Of a DNA stretch of 64,000 nucleotides, positions 39,501-51,922 are shown piece after piece. The notes beneath the pieces are model-generated. The model did not search any database. It saw only the letters and a program-made list of their open reading frames with translations, and was not told the DNA's origin. The DNA is from Buxus sempervirens (lineage: Eukaryota > Streptophyta > Magnoliopsida > Buxales > Buxaceae), in the NCBI GenBank assembly GCA_947561395.2, contig OX387183.1, positions 11,025,402 through 11,089,401 on the forward strand, in the 5' to 3' direction. Position 1 is the first letter of the stretch. The number at the start of each line of letters is the position of its first letter. The position numbers and the translations under genes are program-made.

Positions 39501-40541
39501 ACGACTATGAGATCAAGTACAAGAAGGGGAAGGAGAACGTGGTTGCTGATGCACTATCTCGGGTGCCAACATCGGAGTTATACACCTTGACTTGTGCTGC
39601 CATTTCAGATAACTTAATGGATAAAATCAAGGCAACTTGGGTACATGACCCTGCTTTACAGAGGGTAATCACGTCCAAGGAGGCTGACCACACGTCCTTT
39701 GAACAATACACCTGGCAAAGAGGGGAGCTCCATAGGAAAGGTAAGCTGGTAGTTGGGAAGGATATGTTGCTCAGAAATCAATTGTTGGAATATTACCATA
39801 CATCTTCTTTGGGCGGCTACTCAGGGATTTATGCAACTGTCAAGCGTTTATCTATGGTAGTTTTTTGGCCTGGTATGTGGAAGGAGGTACGGGAATTCAT
39901 TCGGAATTGCTCCATCTGCCAGCAATATAAACCAGAAAATGTTGCTTCTCCCGGTCTTCTACAGCCCTTACCAATACCTGAAGGTGTTTTTATAGACATT
40001 TCCATGGATTTTGTAGCGGGTCTTCCAAAATCTCAAGGTCGTGAAGCTATTTTCGTGGTGGTGGATAGGCTCACTAAGTACGCTCATTTCAGTGGCTTGA
40101 CTCATCCCTATTCAGCACGTACAGTGGCCCAACTCTTCCTAGACACAATTTACAAGTTGCATGATATGCCACAGACTATTACAAGTGACCGTGATTCTCT
40201 GTTCTTGAGCACTTTTTGGCAGGAACTCTTTCGCTTACAAGGTGTGGGACTCCAAATGTCTACAGCATATCACCCTTAGACAGACGGCCAAACTGAGGTT
40301 GTTAATCGGTGTTTGGAAGGCTACCTACGTTGTATGGCGGGTGACAAACCGCAGACTTGGTTTTAGTGGCTTTCTTTGGCTGAGTATTGGTATAACACCA
40401 CATATCATAGTACCATTAAGATGACCCCCTTTGAAGCTTTGTATGGGTACCCACCTCCTATCCATGTCCCTTACTTTCCAAAGGATTCCCGGAATGAGGC
40501 TGTTAATGTCTTGTTGCAAGATCGAGAAGACATGTTGAAGC

Positions 40542-43500
40542 TGTAAAATCCCAAAATTTTAATAAATTAAAATTATGTATTTTAGTAATTAATTTAAGTT
40601 AATTGGAGAGTTTTGCAGGAAAGGAGATTAAATGTGATTAAATTAAGCTCCGGGTGAAACTAATTGGGAAAATTCAATTATGGAAGTGCGGAAATATTGG
40701 TTATTTTATTTTGGGGAATTTAAGTTGATGGATGATATGGCAATTATGGGTTAATTAACCAAACTAAGTGCTGGTGTATGGATTCCAATAAGATGGCATA
40801 GCAAGGGATCAGGAATAGAGTTGCTGTAGAGCAGCAACTATTTAAACCAAAGAAATCTAGTCGCTGGTTCATTTGGCAGTCGATCGAATTGAGGTTGGGA
40901 GTTTCTCAGAGAAGGGAAGAAGGAGCTAGGGTTTTGAATTAGATCTGGCAGATTGGGAGAGATGAAGGAGGGTTGTTGTGGTCATCCGGTTCTGATCAAG
41001 AGAGGTTGGAGATCTGCAACAGCAACTTTCTTTTGTGCAGGAGCAAGAATTTCTGCAAGCTGGGTTGTTGTGATTCGAAATTCAGGTAAGATCCACAAAA
41101 CCTAGCTCTAATTCGTGGCCTTTCAATCAAAATTAAAGAAGAAGTTCAGATCTGGAGTCTATGATCTGGTTATCGAATCTTGCAGAACAGTGAGGTTCGT
41201 CCATATTTTGGAGGGAATTTCAGAATCTACTTTGTGCAATTGAAGGTTCAGCCACTGGAATTCGTTGATTTGATGTAAGTAGCACCACTAGATTTGTTTT
41301 GCAGCATTAAAATGAGTTGTGGTAGTGGTTGAGCAAATAATCTTAAGAACCCTCTGTTTTGGTTGTTCTTGACGTCTAGACCTGAATAATATGCACTCAT
41401 GATCCAATTAAATTTAGCTGTGCACTATTTGATCTATTTATTGTTTAGAATGCTGTAGGAAGTAAAGAATATAAGAAAATGAGCTTAGTTCATTTGGAAA
41501 ATTTTATTTTACAACTGAACATTGTTGACATCTTGATGAAGAAGAATGATGGGCGGCTGTTGGATATAGGTTAATTTTTTGTTTTGACTAAATCCAAAGG
41601 TGTAGTAAATGGTTGTTTAAGTGGTTAGAGAGATGTGGGAAATATTATTAAAGTAGATCATTAGATCAGTCAGGGTGGAATGTGATTGCTGCATTGATTA
41701 GATATTAAACATGCATTGGCGCTGAGGATGGCTGATTGGCGCCAACCTTCTAAGTGGTTAACGCCAACCATTTTCTGTCACAGCCATATGCGGCTGATTA
41801 ACCAATTAACTAGATGTTGCATTTTAAATTCAGAGGTACTAGTTTAAATGTTTTGAGTAAATATATGTGTGAATGTATGAGTAGAGAATTTAATGGAGGA
41901 ATGGAGTGAGCGTGGGTGCTGCTATCTGGTGCCAACCTCATTAGAGGTCAACACCAGCTCCCTTATTTTGGGCTTTGTGATTTATTTCTTAAAACACAGT
42001 TAGGAAATCTCTTAGGGAAACTAACTAAGGGTTATAATCAATTCTGGGTGAATAGAAGGAGCTAAAAAGGAAGCATAACTAAGGTATAAAATTAATGAAA
42101 CCAGCTTAACTCTTCAGCTCTCTTTTATTTGTTTTAAAGAATTTTATTGCTGTCTTAGTTTGGGGCTAATGTAGGGATTACTTAAGGAAGTTAATGGGGA
42201 GCAAATTGGCTTACCTTGAATAGACAAGAGGTGCTGGAAATAGAATGCATGATCAATGTTGCTGAACTTAGTGGGAAGAAGGGCATGGACAGCTAAGGCT
42301 GTAGGAGGTGTTGGAGTGTTTTGATTAAATCCAAATGAGATTACTTATGTTATTTAGAAGTTATTAAAGAACTTATAAAGGATGTGATACATTGAACATA
42401 GGATCATAAGTGAGGTATTAATTAGGGAAATTAGAATATGGTAAGTAATGGTGTTGTGTTCTTAGGGGAATGAATTTACGTAAGTGAACTATAGTAAATT
42501 CATTTATTGTGCAGGTTATATCTAGACTTAAGTAGAGGGAATCTAAGGGAATAAGAGTGAAGAAGGTGGTGCTGAAATCAAGTTTAAAGAAGGGTTTTTA
42601 TCTTATAAGAATTGGCAAATAGGTGATATAGGATATAAGGTTCTAAGGCATTGAAAATCTAAAGTAAAAATCTATATAAAACTTTCTGGTAAGGTTCAGA
42701 TTTTAATTGGGAATCTTTTGAAGAAAAGTAAAGAAAAATTAAAACAGTTGAGTTAAGTTAGAAGTGGAAATCAGCAAAACAATTTGAAATGAATTAGACT
42801 TGTTAAGGGGTTGCATAGAAGATTTGTATTAAATAGAGGAAATTAGGTATAGCTTCTATAAGAAAGCTACTGTTTGGGCATAAAATAAGTAATACAAGAC
42901 TGAATTCAATGATGGAGTTAAATTCTGGTCTTTAACATTCGAATTACCAGTTTAGCCGAAATAGACAATTTTACTAAATTTAGAACTAAAAGGATATTAC
43001 CTATAAGGTAAGCTACTGTTGGAGAACAAAAAACAGTAATTCAAGTATGAACCTAATATCAGTATGTAAACTTTGGTTTTAACACCCGAAAATGTCGGTT
43101 AACTTAGAAACATCACTTTTACATAAATGTCTCTCAAAGGGATTTTATGGAAATAAATGAAAGGAGCTTGTAAAACTTATTATTGGAATAAAGATGTGTC
43201 TATAAATTTTGATTTTGTGAATAAGGTTGAACCTTGAAGTATTAGCACTGGATTTCACCTCGGATTTGACGGGATTGTCATGATTATGAAATTTTTTTAC
43301 ATTGCACCGGTTTTATGCGGATTCTACGGAAAGAGAATTTTAAATTGAATATGAATGATTGGTTTTCTGGTTTGGATTTGGTTTTCCTCCATGTACTTGG
43401 AGAGACAGCTGCGATGCCCATGTACTTGGGTAGTTGTGATACCTCCGTGTACTCGAGGATGTCCCATGTACTTGGGATGTTGATACCTCTGTGTACTCAG

Positions 43501-44386
43501 AGATGCCCCGTGTACTCGGGATGATATGATTGAGATTGAGATGAGTTGTGCTTGCTAGATTTCACGGTTGGTTTTGGTTTTAGAGTCTAGTGGGCATAGC
43601 TCGATATGGATCCATGTTAGGAGCTAGCTAGTGGAAAGGATTGTTCTTTGCTAGTTGTAATACTTTGTTCACGCACGCATTTCCACTGTGTACTCAGTGA
43701 GGCCTGATCGTGTACTCGGCTGGCTGCAGCTATCCCTCATTTTATCGTGTACTCGGACTGTGACTGGATTAGTACATGCCAACCCATCACTGTACTAGGT
43801 GGGTTCTCCCGCAATAAGATGATGATCGTGTACTCGGCATATCGCACCTAAGTCGGGAGGTGGCATAGTGAACACTGGCATTACCTAGTTAAAGACAGTC
43901 TTATTTCATGAGTCCTGCAGCGACTTATCAACTGTTGATTTGATGTTACATATATGTTTGTTGAACTGGATTATTTCTGTATTTTTACTGATTGCTTGGA
44001 TTACTGTTGAATTACTCAGATTATTCGGAACTGAGGTGTTATCGCTACTGTTGCATGATTTACAACTGTATCATATTTTAGAACTGATGAGCTGTATTTG
44101 AGCATGCATGTGCTGCTTACTGGGATATTCGTATCTCATTCCTTTCAGTTTTCTTTTGTTTTCAGATTCTGGTAAGGACGGCACCAGCGGGTATATGCTT
44201 GGTTCATGTGAGTTAGCCTTGGGTTACAGTATTTTATTGATGAGCTTGGGTTATAGTGCACTCCGATTATCCAGTTATTGATTTATTCATGTTTTCCTTC
44301 ACTCTGATTTGCTATCCTGGGTTATATATTAACCTTCGGAGATAAGTTACGATTTTACCTACGTAACTTGGATCCGGGGCGCTACA
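40542..44386 (+). mobile_element. Solo LTR (3.85 kb) of a second Ty3/gypsy element
   Basis: It begins TGTAAAATCCCAAAATT and ends GGATCCGGGGCGCTACA, that is TG..CA borders of the type seen in large chromovirus (Del/Tekay-like) LTRs. The flanking five bases are GAAGC on both sides (40537-40541 and 44387-44391). There is no internal region, gag-pol or second LTR. It is therefore the product of recombination between the two LTRs of an element that inserted into the chromovirus integrase/chromodomain region. The clade name is inference from termini and length. A GTACTCGG-rich block lies at about 43379-43835. Confidence 0.9.
43379..43835 (+). repeat. Degenerate GTACT(C/T)GG repeats within the solo LTR
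   Basis: More than ten copies of gtacttgg or gtactcgg are found with irregular spacing, often in the settings catgtacttggg and ccgtgtactcgg. The arrangement is a diverged minisatellite in the 3' part of the LTR. Confidence 0.75.
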
Positions 44387-44389
44387 GAA

Positions 44390-44446
44390 GCTCCTTAAAT
44401 TGCATTTAGCTCCTTAAATTGCATTTAGCTCCTTAAATTGCATTTA
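44390..44446 (+). repeat. 19-bp unit repeated three times
   Basis: gctccttaaattgcattta occurs exactly three times head to tail (44390-44408, 44409-44427, 44428-44446), immediately after the solo-LTR target duplication. The two extra units add 38 bp and so shift the pol frame. Confidence 0.95.
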
Positions 44447-44930
44447 AGTAAGGCACATAACTGAATGAAACAGATGACAGACAAACACAGAACTGAACGG
44501 GAGTTCTAGATTGGCGATTGGGTGTATCTTAAATTGCAGGATTATAGGCAAACTAGCCTCCATCGTGGCCAGCCTAAATTGCAGCCTCGGTTCTTTGGCC
44601 CCTTCCAATTGATGGACAGAATAGGCAAGGTGGCTTACAAACTTTGCCTTCCTGATGATGCACACCTTCACAATGTCTTCCATGTCTCCTTACTTCGACC
44701 AGTCCATTCTGCTATACCAGCCTCACCTATCTTGCCTTCGATTCCAGCAACAGCTTCACCAACTCCCCAGGCGATCCTCGATCGTCGTATGGTGAAACGG
44801 CAAAATGTAGCTGCAACACAGTACTTAATTCACTGGACTTGTCAATCCCCTACTGAGGCTACATGGGAATTTGCTACTGAAATGAAGCTGTGATTTCCAT
44901 CATTTTTTCCTTGAGGACAAGGAAAATTCC

Positions 44931-44940
44931 AAGAAGAGGG
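44931..44940 (+). other. Polypurine tract before the 3' LTR
   Basis: aagaagaggg lies 3 bp upstream of the 3' LTR start, the place for plus-strand priming in LTR retrotransposons. Confidence 0.75.
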
Positions 44941-44943
44941 TAT

Positions 44944-45348
44944 TGATACGAAACTCAACCATACTGTTGGGTTGCTACCGCAATGATGCTGTTTTGATCA
45001 CAACCACCTGAAGTGTTAATTCCATTTCTCACCTTCTGGCTATTGCCTTCTGTTTTAGGCAATTTGTTTGTTAGTTAATTGTAAGAGAGAGAAGGGGACG
45101 TGTGCGTGTAATAAGTGGGGAACGTGTGAGTTGGCGTAGGTCGTTAGCTGGTTAGAAGAATATATGTCTGTCAGGGAACGAAGGGAGGCTCATGAAAGAA
45201 ATTGGAAGAGATGTTTTCCCTCCCTATGCAGAATTCTCTTCTCTTCTCTCCCTCTCTGTTCTTTATTTCCTTTTCTGGTTAATGCATCAAGGAATTCTCT
45301 TCCCTTCTCTCTCTGTAATTCTTCTTTCCATTTCTGGTTAACGCATCA
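44944..45348 (+). repeat. 3' LTR of the chromovirus
   Basis: It begins TGATACGAAACTCAACC and ends TTAACGCATCA. Compared with the 5' LTR it has scattered substitutions and 5 extra bases in the ttctcttctctccc stretch. Confidence 0.95.
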
Positions 45349-45353
45349 TATTC

Positions 45354-45643
45354 TCAAAAGAAAGAAAGGGGGTGGAGGTGGTGGGCGTGTGTGTGAAGGG
45401 TTGGGAGTGTGGTGGTGGTGGGCTGGGGTGGGAATAGAACTCAAGTACCATAAAACAAATTCATAACACAATAAAAACTTCTGAAGATTCGTACGAAAAT
45501 TAGGGTGGTTTATGCAATAAACAAGTTTTCCTCATAGCAGAGCTCTAGCAAAGTGCTCCTTTTCTGTCATTATTTGTTCCATTTTTTCATAAACAAATCC
45601 ATAAGCAACAAATGTTGAAATGGCCTAAGTGTAGCCCCATATG
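45354..45643. other. Short gap between the retroelement and the ABCG gene
   Basis: G-rich purine/GT sequence (about 45364-45432) on the plus strand. It should contain the 3' UTR and polyadenylation region of the ABCG gene. Confidence 0.5.
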
Positions 45644-48600
45644 TCAAAGCATGGTTAGTTGCTGCTGCCGAGGAATTGGAGAGTTTAGACCTTCTTGAAA
45701 AGATAATGGATGAGGATTTGTGAGCCTCTTGGAGGACATAGATTGCTTCGTATTGAATGAAGCTCTTTTTCTAAGGTGTTGAAGGGTCCTCTTGGAATGT
45801 AGCACCCGGAAAAATGGCATTGCCCTCTCCTTGAACTTAAGTATGATGAAGAACAGTATTCTGTAGCATATGAGAATGATTATCAATGCAGCCAAGTCTA
45901 ACCATTTGGAATGATCCCCTGGAATACCAAACATGGTGTGGATGATGACCTCCCCTTTCAGTTTCTTATCACCAGGTGTCATAGGATCGAATTCAAGCCC
46001 GATCATGTCATTCTTATATGCACCCTGCATTGCTCATTACAAAAATTATGAATTTGCACTGTCAGATTCAATCTCCATCTACAAATGCTTTCTTAATAAG
46101 GCAATGTAAGATGATTAAATTTGGTCTTATGACTCTTATCCACATATGAATTTGTTTACTCTTTTGAGATTTTAGTATCCAGATCCATTTTTCTTTAGAT
46201 TACCTGTAGTGACCATGATCCATAACTGATATACGAAATTGGGTAGCGCCAGAAGGGCTTCGGAAGATCAGACAGCAAGCGAAAGAAACCAGAGGTCATC
46301 ATCATAATTCCCTGTAACCACAATCAATATTAGAGATGATGGTGTGGTAAGAGATTACAGTGCTGGTGAAGATGAAGATTAACAAGTTTATGAGAGGGTT
46401 CAATGTAGTTTGACTTACAATGATTCCAGCCCCAGTTATGATGCCCATCAGGAAGTTGGGTACCAGTGAAGCTACAATCATCATGCAGCTCTCTACAACT
46501 GCAATGCAGCTGAAGAGATTAAGACAGAAGTAGACATAGTGAGAGAATTCTGGTCGAAATTTAACCATGTAGTAAGTTATTGTTCCCGACGCAAGAGCCA
46601 CTGAAACTAAGAAAGGAAATGAGGAAAAGAAATTGGATAGGATGAACACTGCAACGCCGTAATATCCATTTAGTCTTTCGCGATAAAAGACCTGAATCAA
46701 GAGAAAGTGAAATATTGGGAGCTTAATTAGCACCATTAAGTAGATCCTAATTTCATAAATGAAGTAGATACTCAGTTGGGTACATTTACCTTCATTTCTT
46801 CAATGAAAGATGGAAAGCCTCCTATGGACATGAAAGTCATGAAGCCTGAGATGAATCCACCACAAGCTCCTCTAGCCAATATTGCAGAGTAGCTGGTGCC
46901 TACGTCAAAATAGATGGTTCCAACACAGATGGATACAACTATATAGATTATGATCCTCAACCAATAATATCCTACATCTCTAGACATGTTTATGAAGGAT
47001 CTCCTGGTCAATGTTGTGAGTTGCTTCCACCAGCTAGCCTTGCTCCCACCGTCGCGCTCAATGATGAGTCCTTCCTGCAATAATTTCATGAAATCATCCA
47101 TGATCATATTCAAATCCTAACAAAAAAAGAACAATTACAGGATTCCACAGGTGAAAGTTGTTCTTTATTAGTAGCATGAACATAGCTGATCATAACCCCA
47201 CAGTAGGATTCAAATTCCCTCAAATTCAGTTTACCAAATTCAATAGGTATTGGATTTGTTATGTTGGTGTTTGAAATGCATACAATATTTGATATCTCTC
47301 TAATCCGTTCTCGCATTCTTGCCGCATATTCAGATCTTCTGTACTTCTCAACAAGCATTTCTTTGATCTTTGCAGTTGCTAGATTCATTAAAGGATCCGA
47401 TGATGTATTTTCAATTTCCTGTAATGAATAAAGCCACAGAACAGTTAAAGTTAAAACTATATTTTCAAAGCAATGAATTAAACCAAATGAAAGTAAGAAA
47501 GAGAATAAATTGATCAAGAGTACTCCAGAACTGGGATGGAGTACTACCACATATACATACACGGATTCTTAGAGATCCCATTAAAGTGGCAGTTACGGCG
47601 TCGAAATCCGTATTAACGCAACGAAGGAAATGATCAGAAGGATTTCTTTTTCTAGGACAAGGGAATCCAGCTTCTGCAAAGAACTGTAACAACCATATAT
47701 AATTAAGCTAAGTAAGATTCTCATTGAACTGTTATAAGGTAATTTATTTTATAAGCACATTCCACACCTCCACAGCCATCTTGGCTTCTCCAAAATAAAC
47801 AACTTCACCTCCTGAGAGGAGGAAGAGATCATCGAACAGCGCAAACACCTCGCTGCTCGGCTGGTGCACGGAAGATATTACTGTTCGACCATCACGAGCG
47901 ACATTTCGTAGAGTTTGAATCACAAAGAAAGCTGCCGCACTGTCTAGTCCACTTGTGGGTTCATCAAGAAACAAAAGAGGAGGGCGTGTGAGGATTTCTA
48001 GTGCAATGCTGAGTCTCTTCTTCTCGCCGCCGCTTATTCCCCTTAAATGCCAGTTTCCTATCATTCTGTCAGCACAATCTTGAAGACCCATCTCTATGAT
48101 TGTGCTTTCCACAACTCCATGGATCTCATCTTTGCTCATTGTAGTAGGAAGCCTCAAATGAGCTGAGTAAGTTATATTTTCTCTGACTGTGAGAGTTCCT
48201 AACAAAACATCTTCTTGGGTCACATAAGCCTGAGATTCAAAACAAGGGTGATATAGAAAAGATTAGAATGAAAGAAGATGAAACAGGTGGTTGCAGATTT
48301 GAATTTGCTTGAATGTGAATTGTTATACAGTTATACTTACAACAACTCCATAGTCCAGTCTTCTCTTCTTCCCATTGAGGATAACATTTCCGGTCATAAT
48401 AACATTTCTTGAGAGTCTCCCTGTCGAAAGTTCACACACAAGGCCAGTGAGACACTTGGAATAAACATCAATTCGGTTATGAGAGCACTCCGGTTTGACC
48501 GCTGAGTTAACTGGTTTAAACGGTCTAAGCTGTATAAACTGACAAATGTTTCTGATACAATTACAAATACTGGTCCAACCGAACGGGTAGCCAAGGTTGA

Positions 48601-51114
48601 TGATACTTGTTGGTCTGGTCCGGTCCAGCCCAGTTGGGAGTCATGACATGGGTCAAGCCAGATCTCAATATGGAAGAGCAAACAAACCGGGTTAGCAGAG
48701 CAAAGCCCATCGAACATCTACATTTAGTTTTCCTTTTAAGTGGGTCCCACATGAAACATTTATAACACTAAAAAATTACTAATTGTCAGATGCTCCACAT
48801 GATAATATCTGACTCCCAATAAGAACAAACATTACACCAAAACTAGCAATAGATTTCATTCCCTAAATTTGAGGGATTATATTTGTCACAATTTTCCCTT
48901 GCATTGTTTCATGCTCTTTTAGGAAGATGCTACTATGTTTTTTTTTTCTTTTTGGTAGATGGGAGATCTTGCTATGTAGAGTGTGAAAGTTAATGCTTTC
49001 TAACCAAAAAAAAAAAAATAAATAAATAAAAATTCATGCATTTACCATAAGAAAAAAAAAATATCTTAACTATAATATACTCTACATGGTAGCGTATGCA
49101 TCAAAAAGCAAAAAACAAAAATTGTAAAGCATCTTTGAATTGAGCATGTATCCTCGGGTCGAAATCGTCTGCTGCAAGACCCTACGTCAGGCATGTGCAG
49201 TTGTCATGAGATGTTGTCACGTGTAACATCTTATGGCCAGTATTTTTTAATGTGAAAGTGTCCTTTTTCACGTTGAAAAATGTGAAAAGACACAGGCTAT
49301 ATGAGATGTGCATTTGACAACATCCCAGGTGGTTGCACATGTCTGTCACATGATCTTGTGATAGATCCTCTCTGTTGTGATTGATGCATTAATCATTTCA
49401 AGAAAATGAAACAACTTTTTTAAGTGGGATAGACCCCTTGGTGTATCGGGTGCACAGTAAGTTAGGTGGAGACAATTTCTGTTCCTTTTGAAAGAACCCC
49501 TCCTGACCCATATTTGGTCCTACCTATTGTACTTGCTCGCTATAATTGTTTGTACCGGGACCGAAGACCGGACCGGCCGCTCCCAACCGATCTCAAACCA
49601 AAAGGGCCAAAAGCATGATTCTTGCCATTTGGAGATGGTGACAGCTGGTCTGCACTCTGCACAACCCTAAGGAGTTACTCTCTCTCTCTCTCTGCCTTAG
49701 CGCTCTCTCTCTCTCTTAGAACAATACCGGCCGGTCTGTTGTGACTCGGGCGCTCCAAACCGGACCGGGACCAACCAATCCCCATACAGACCGGCCGGTC
49801 CTATAAAGCATGAATTGCTCGCTGACCGAAATGAAGAAGAGTTCAAAAGGGTTTTGAAAAGGCAGTACTATTTTAGGTTGGGTTTTGAAGCCACTCCACC
49901 TAACTCTTAAAAGATCTACAAAAGGCTCCATAAATTCCCGCTGCATGTCAGTAATGTACTTTTCTCGGATCATAATGAAAAAATCATCTTAAATTTTATG
50001 GTACATCCCCCTGTTGGTTAATCATCCCACCAACGGTGATTTGTGTTATAATACTTTTTACTACTTTTTTTTCCTTTTCCTGTACCAGAGTAGAACTCAT
50101 ATAACAGATAACCCTAACTAGCCATCCATTTCACTAATCATGATGGGTACCATGATACCATCTCGATATGCCATTCAATTATTAGGGCGGTGGGGGGTAG
50201 TACCCTGTCACTTATTATAACAGAAACTCCACACCTGCTACAAGCAATCTTGACCATCCGATCTGGTGGTCCAAACACCATCACAGAACTGTACTCACTC
50301 TCATTTATGGAGTCGAAGTTCTAAACAAGGTTAAACGACAAAAATTTCCTATAATTGGTGTGGTGCCTAGGGTGTAATGCAGATTGTAAGTAATAGACCT
50401 TTAGGGAAAATAAAGTTATCAAAATAGACTTGAAATCTGCTGGAGCCCTAGTCTGGAAGATCTGTTGGTCCAACGGTAATGAATGTGTCCACATAGGTGT
50501 GTGACATTGAAGTGTACACATGCATTGCCGTTGGACCATCAGATATTCTAGCAAGAAGGTCTAGGTGATATGCTCTGATCAAAATGGGCTGAGTCTCCTT
50601 AGAGTTCTAGATTAGTGAGAGACCAGATCACAAGTACAATAACTTAATGACTTCTTCTAATCAAGTGACCGGATGGAACCCTTTATTGACCTTAATTAAG
50701 GTTTACTCGTATTGGTCCTAATGCTAGTTAACTAGCCCTAGAAATTAAGGAGAGTTCATGTCAATATTAACAAGGAAACTTGTCCGAGTTATTGAGTTAC
50801 TTGGACAGATAACACACCCGAGTTACCAGGCCAGAGAGATCTAGAGAGAGAGAGAGAGAGGTACCTGCTAAGGAATCAAGGAGAGTGGATTTGCCTGAAC
50901 CAGAAGGACCCATGATGGCCATGATTCTTCCGGGCTCAGCATAGCCACTGAGACCCTGAAGCAACCTCTTGCTCGGACCATTTCCAAAATTGGGTATCAC
51001 CACAGTCAGATCTTCCCACACCAGGTACGTTGCCGACTCGTCTCTACTGGTCGAAACACCACCGCCCCTCTCTGGATCATCTTCAGTACTCATCGTCGTC
51101 GCTTCAATCTCCAT
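45644..51114 (-). CDS. ABCG half-size transporter (WBC type), 9 exons
   Basis: Members of this clade export cutin and wax precursors and other lipids across the plasma membrane as dimers. Exons are 51114-50865, 48420-48341, 48229-47768, 47683-47561, 47418-47284, 47074-46790, 46691-46419, 46311-46204 and 46024-45644. All introns are GT-AG and all phases agree, giving 698 aa, the usual size. The nucleotide-binding domain comes first: Walker [10 protein letters not shown] at 69-77, Q-loop Q115, signature [12 protein letters not shown] at 175-186, Walker B LLFLDE at 195-200, and H-loop H232. The ABC2 membrane domain follows (about residues 365-650), with several hydrophobic segments (for example [19 protein letters not shown]) and the [10 protein letters not shown] phrase. 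Intron 1 is 2.4 kb. The sequence order and the phrase [11 protein letters not shown] place it near the ABCG11/12/15 group by recognition; the exact orthologue is undecided. It appears intact. Confidence 0.93.
48421..50864 (-). other. Large intron 1 of the ABCG gene
   Basis: No coding region is seen. It contains ACCGG/CCGGT-rich blocks at about 48565-48625, 49553-49590 and 49728-49800, parts of which are inverted copies and may be MITE remnants. A CT microsatellite lies at 49678-49716 and a GA run at 50832-50860 next to the donor. Confidence 0.6.
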
Positions 51115-51395
51115 GTTCTATACTTCTGCAACCACCATCGCCGACGTCCTTAAGATAGATTTCACAAAGGAGACAAATAAGAGAAGGTAAGGAAGTCAGG
51201 CAAGAGTCATTTGACTCATTTACTACGATTTGAGTAGTATAGAAGACGGCCCAGTCGAACCGCCACCTACACTGTCGCTCTTCATTAATGCTGCCATGAA
51301 TGATGCTGCATGGACAAAGTTCGTGAGCGTGGTTATATTTGGATCTAACGTGTCAACTTTTTGAAACAAATTAAATTACCAACGGGCCCTCACAT
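51115..51395. other. ABCG upstream/promoter region
   Basis: The 5' UTR and core promoter of the ABCG gene should lie here. I do not see a clear TATA box. Confidence 0.4.
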
Positions 51396-51403
51396 GGTTC
51401 ACT

Positions 51404-51922
51404 TTGGATTGGCAATGGGTCGGATATATATCTGAATTCGATTCGAAAATCTCGAATTTGGATATGAGATATAGATCCGTGTTTCGAATACGGATATCGA
51501 ATTTCGGATCCGACCGAATTCAGATCCGAATTTGAATCTGTTCATATTCGATCCAAATACGATCCGAACCAAAATCAACATATACTTTTTATTAAACTAT
51601 TGGTAAACTTTGTATAAACCATGGTTGAACCATCCTTATTAATGTCTTGCATTAATATTTATATGGCTCATTAGTTTTGATAGTTAAAATTTTTGCTTTA
51701 ATAGTTAAACTTGACTTTTGAGTTTTAAGTTCAAATCGGATCGAATTCGGATTTTGGTTATTTATTCGGTCGAATTTCGAATTTAGATACGGTATATAAA
51801 TTTGGTTTTGAATTCGGATTCACGTATAAAAGATACGTCAGATTTCGGATATCGGATTTTAATTTTTAGTTTGGATTCGGATCATGGTAGATCCATATTG
51901 TATTCGACCCATTGCCAGTCCT
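51404..51922. mobile_element. hAT-like MITE, about 520 bp
   Basis: Left end ggattggcaatgggtcgg and right end cgacccattgccagtcct are inverted repeats with one mismatch over 18 bp. Flanking 8-mers tggttcac (51396-51403) and aggttcac (51923-51930) match at 7 of 8. The interior is rich in ttcggat/atccgaa repeats. Two bases between the left duplication and the repeat blur the exact left border. Confidence 0.72.

Larger units (their letters stand above)
36559..44893 (+). pseudogene. Degenerate gag-pol of the chromovirus
   Basis: Gag starts at 36559 (MAEGTLA) and meets a TAG at 36580-36582. Two further gag breaks follow: a frameshift near 36817 and stops at 36978 and 37063. The CCHC knuckle (about 37507-37556) has Tyr for its first Cys and a stop after CDE. 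The protease site DSGSTHNF lies near 37757. RT begins about 38280; a frame break falls at the six-G run 38578-38583, then FFDDIL at about 38793. RNase H follows ([15 protein letters not shown]), with another frame break at the A run 39413-39420. Integrase has CSICQ, a Tyr for the second His of the zinc site (GGYSG), DFVAGLPKS and TSDRDSLF, then a stop at 40277-40279 just before TDGQTEVVN. After the solo LTR (40542-44386) the tail carries a stop at 44506-44508, GPFQLMDRIG, and a chromodomain-like end (YLIHWTCQSPTEATWE). It cannot make a working polyprotein. Confidence 0.9.
36129..45348 (+). mobile_element. Ty3/gypsy chromovirus (Reina-like), nested and inactive
   Basis: This is a full-length LTR retrotransposon on the plus strand. 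LTRs are 36129-36528 and 44944-45348. The 5-bp target duplication is TATTC (36124-36128 and 45349-45353). A primer-binding site follows the 5' LTR, and a purine tract precedes the 3' LTR. Without the inserted solo LTR and its duplicated 5 bp, the element is about 5.37 kb. That size, the short LTRs and a C-terminal chromodomain-like sequence fit the Reina clade of chromoviruses, which is inference. The LTRs differ by roughly fifteen substitutions and one 5-bp indel by eye, so the insertion is not very recent. Its coding region carries several stops and frameshifts. Confidence 0.93.

Noticed and set aside
49547-49800. ACCGG-rich inverted sequences in ABCG intron 1 as a defined MITE
   Set aside because: Parts are inversely related, but no clean termini or target duplication could be set.
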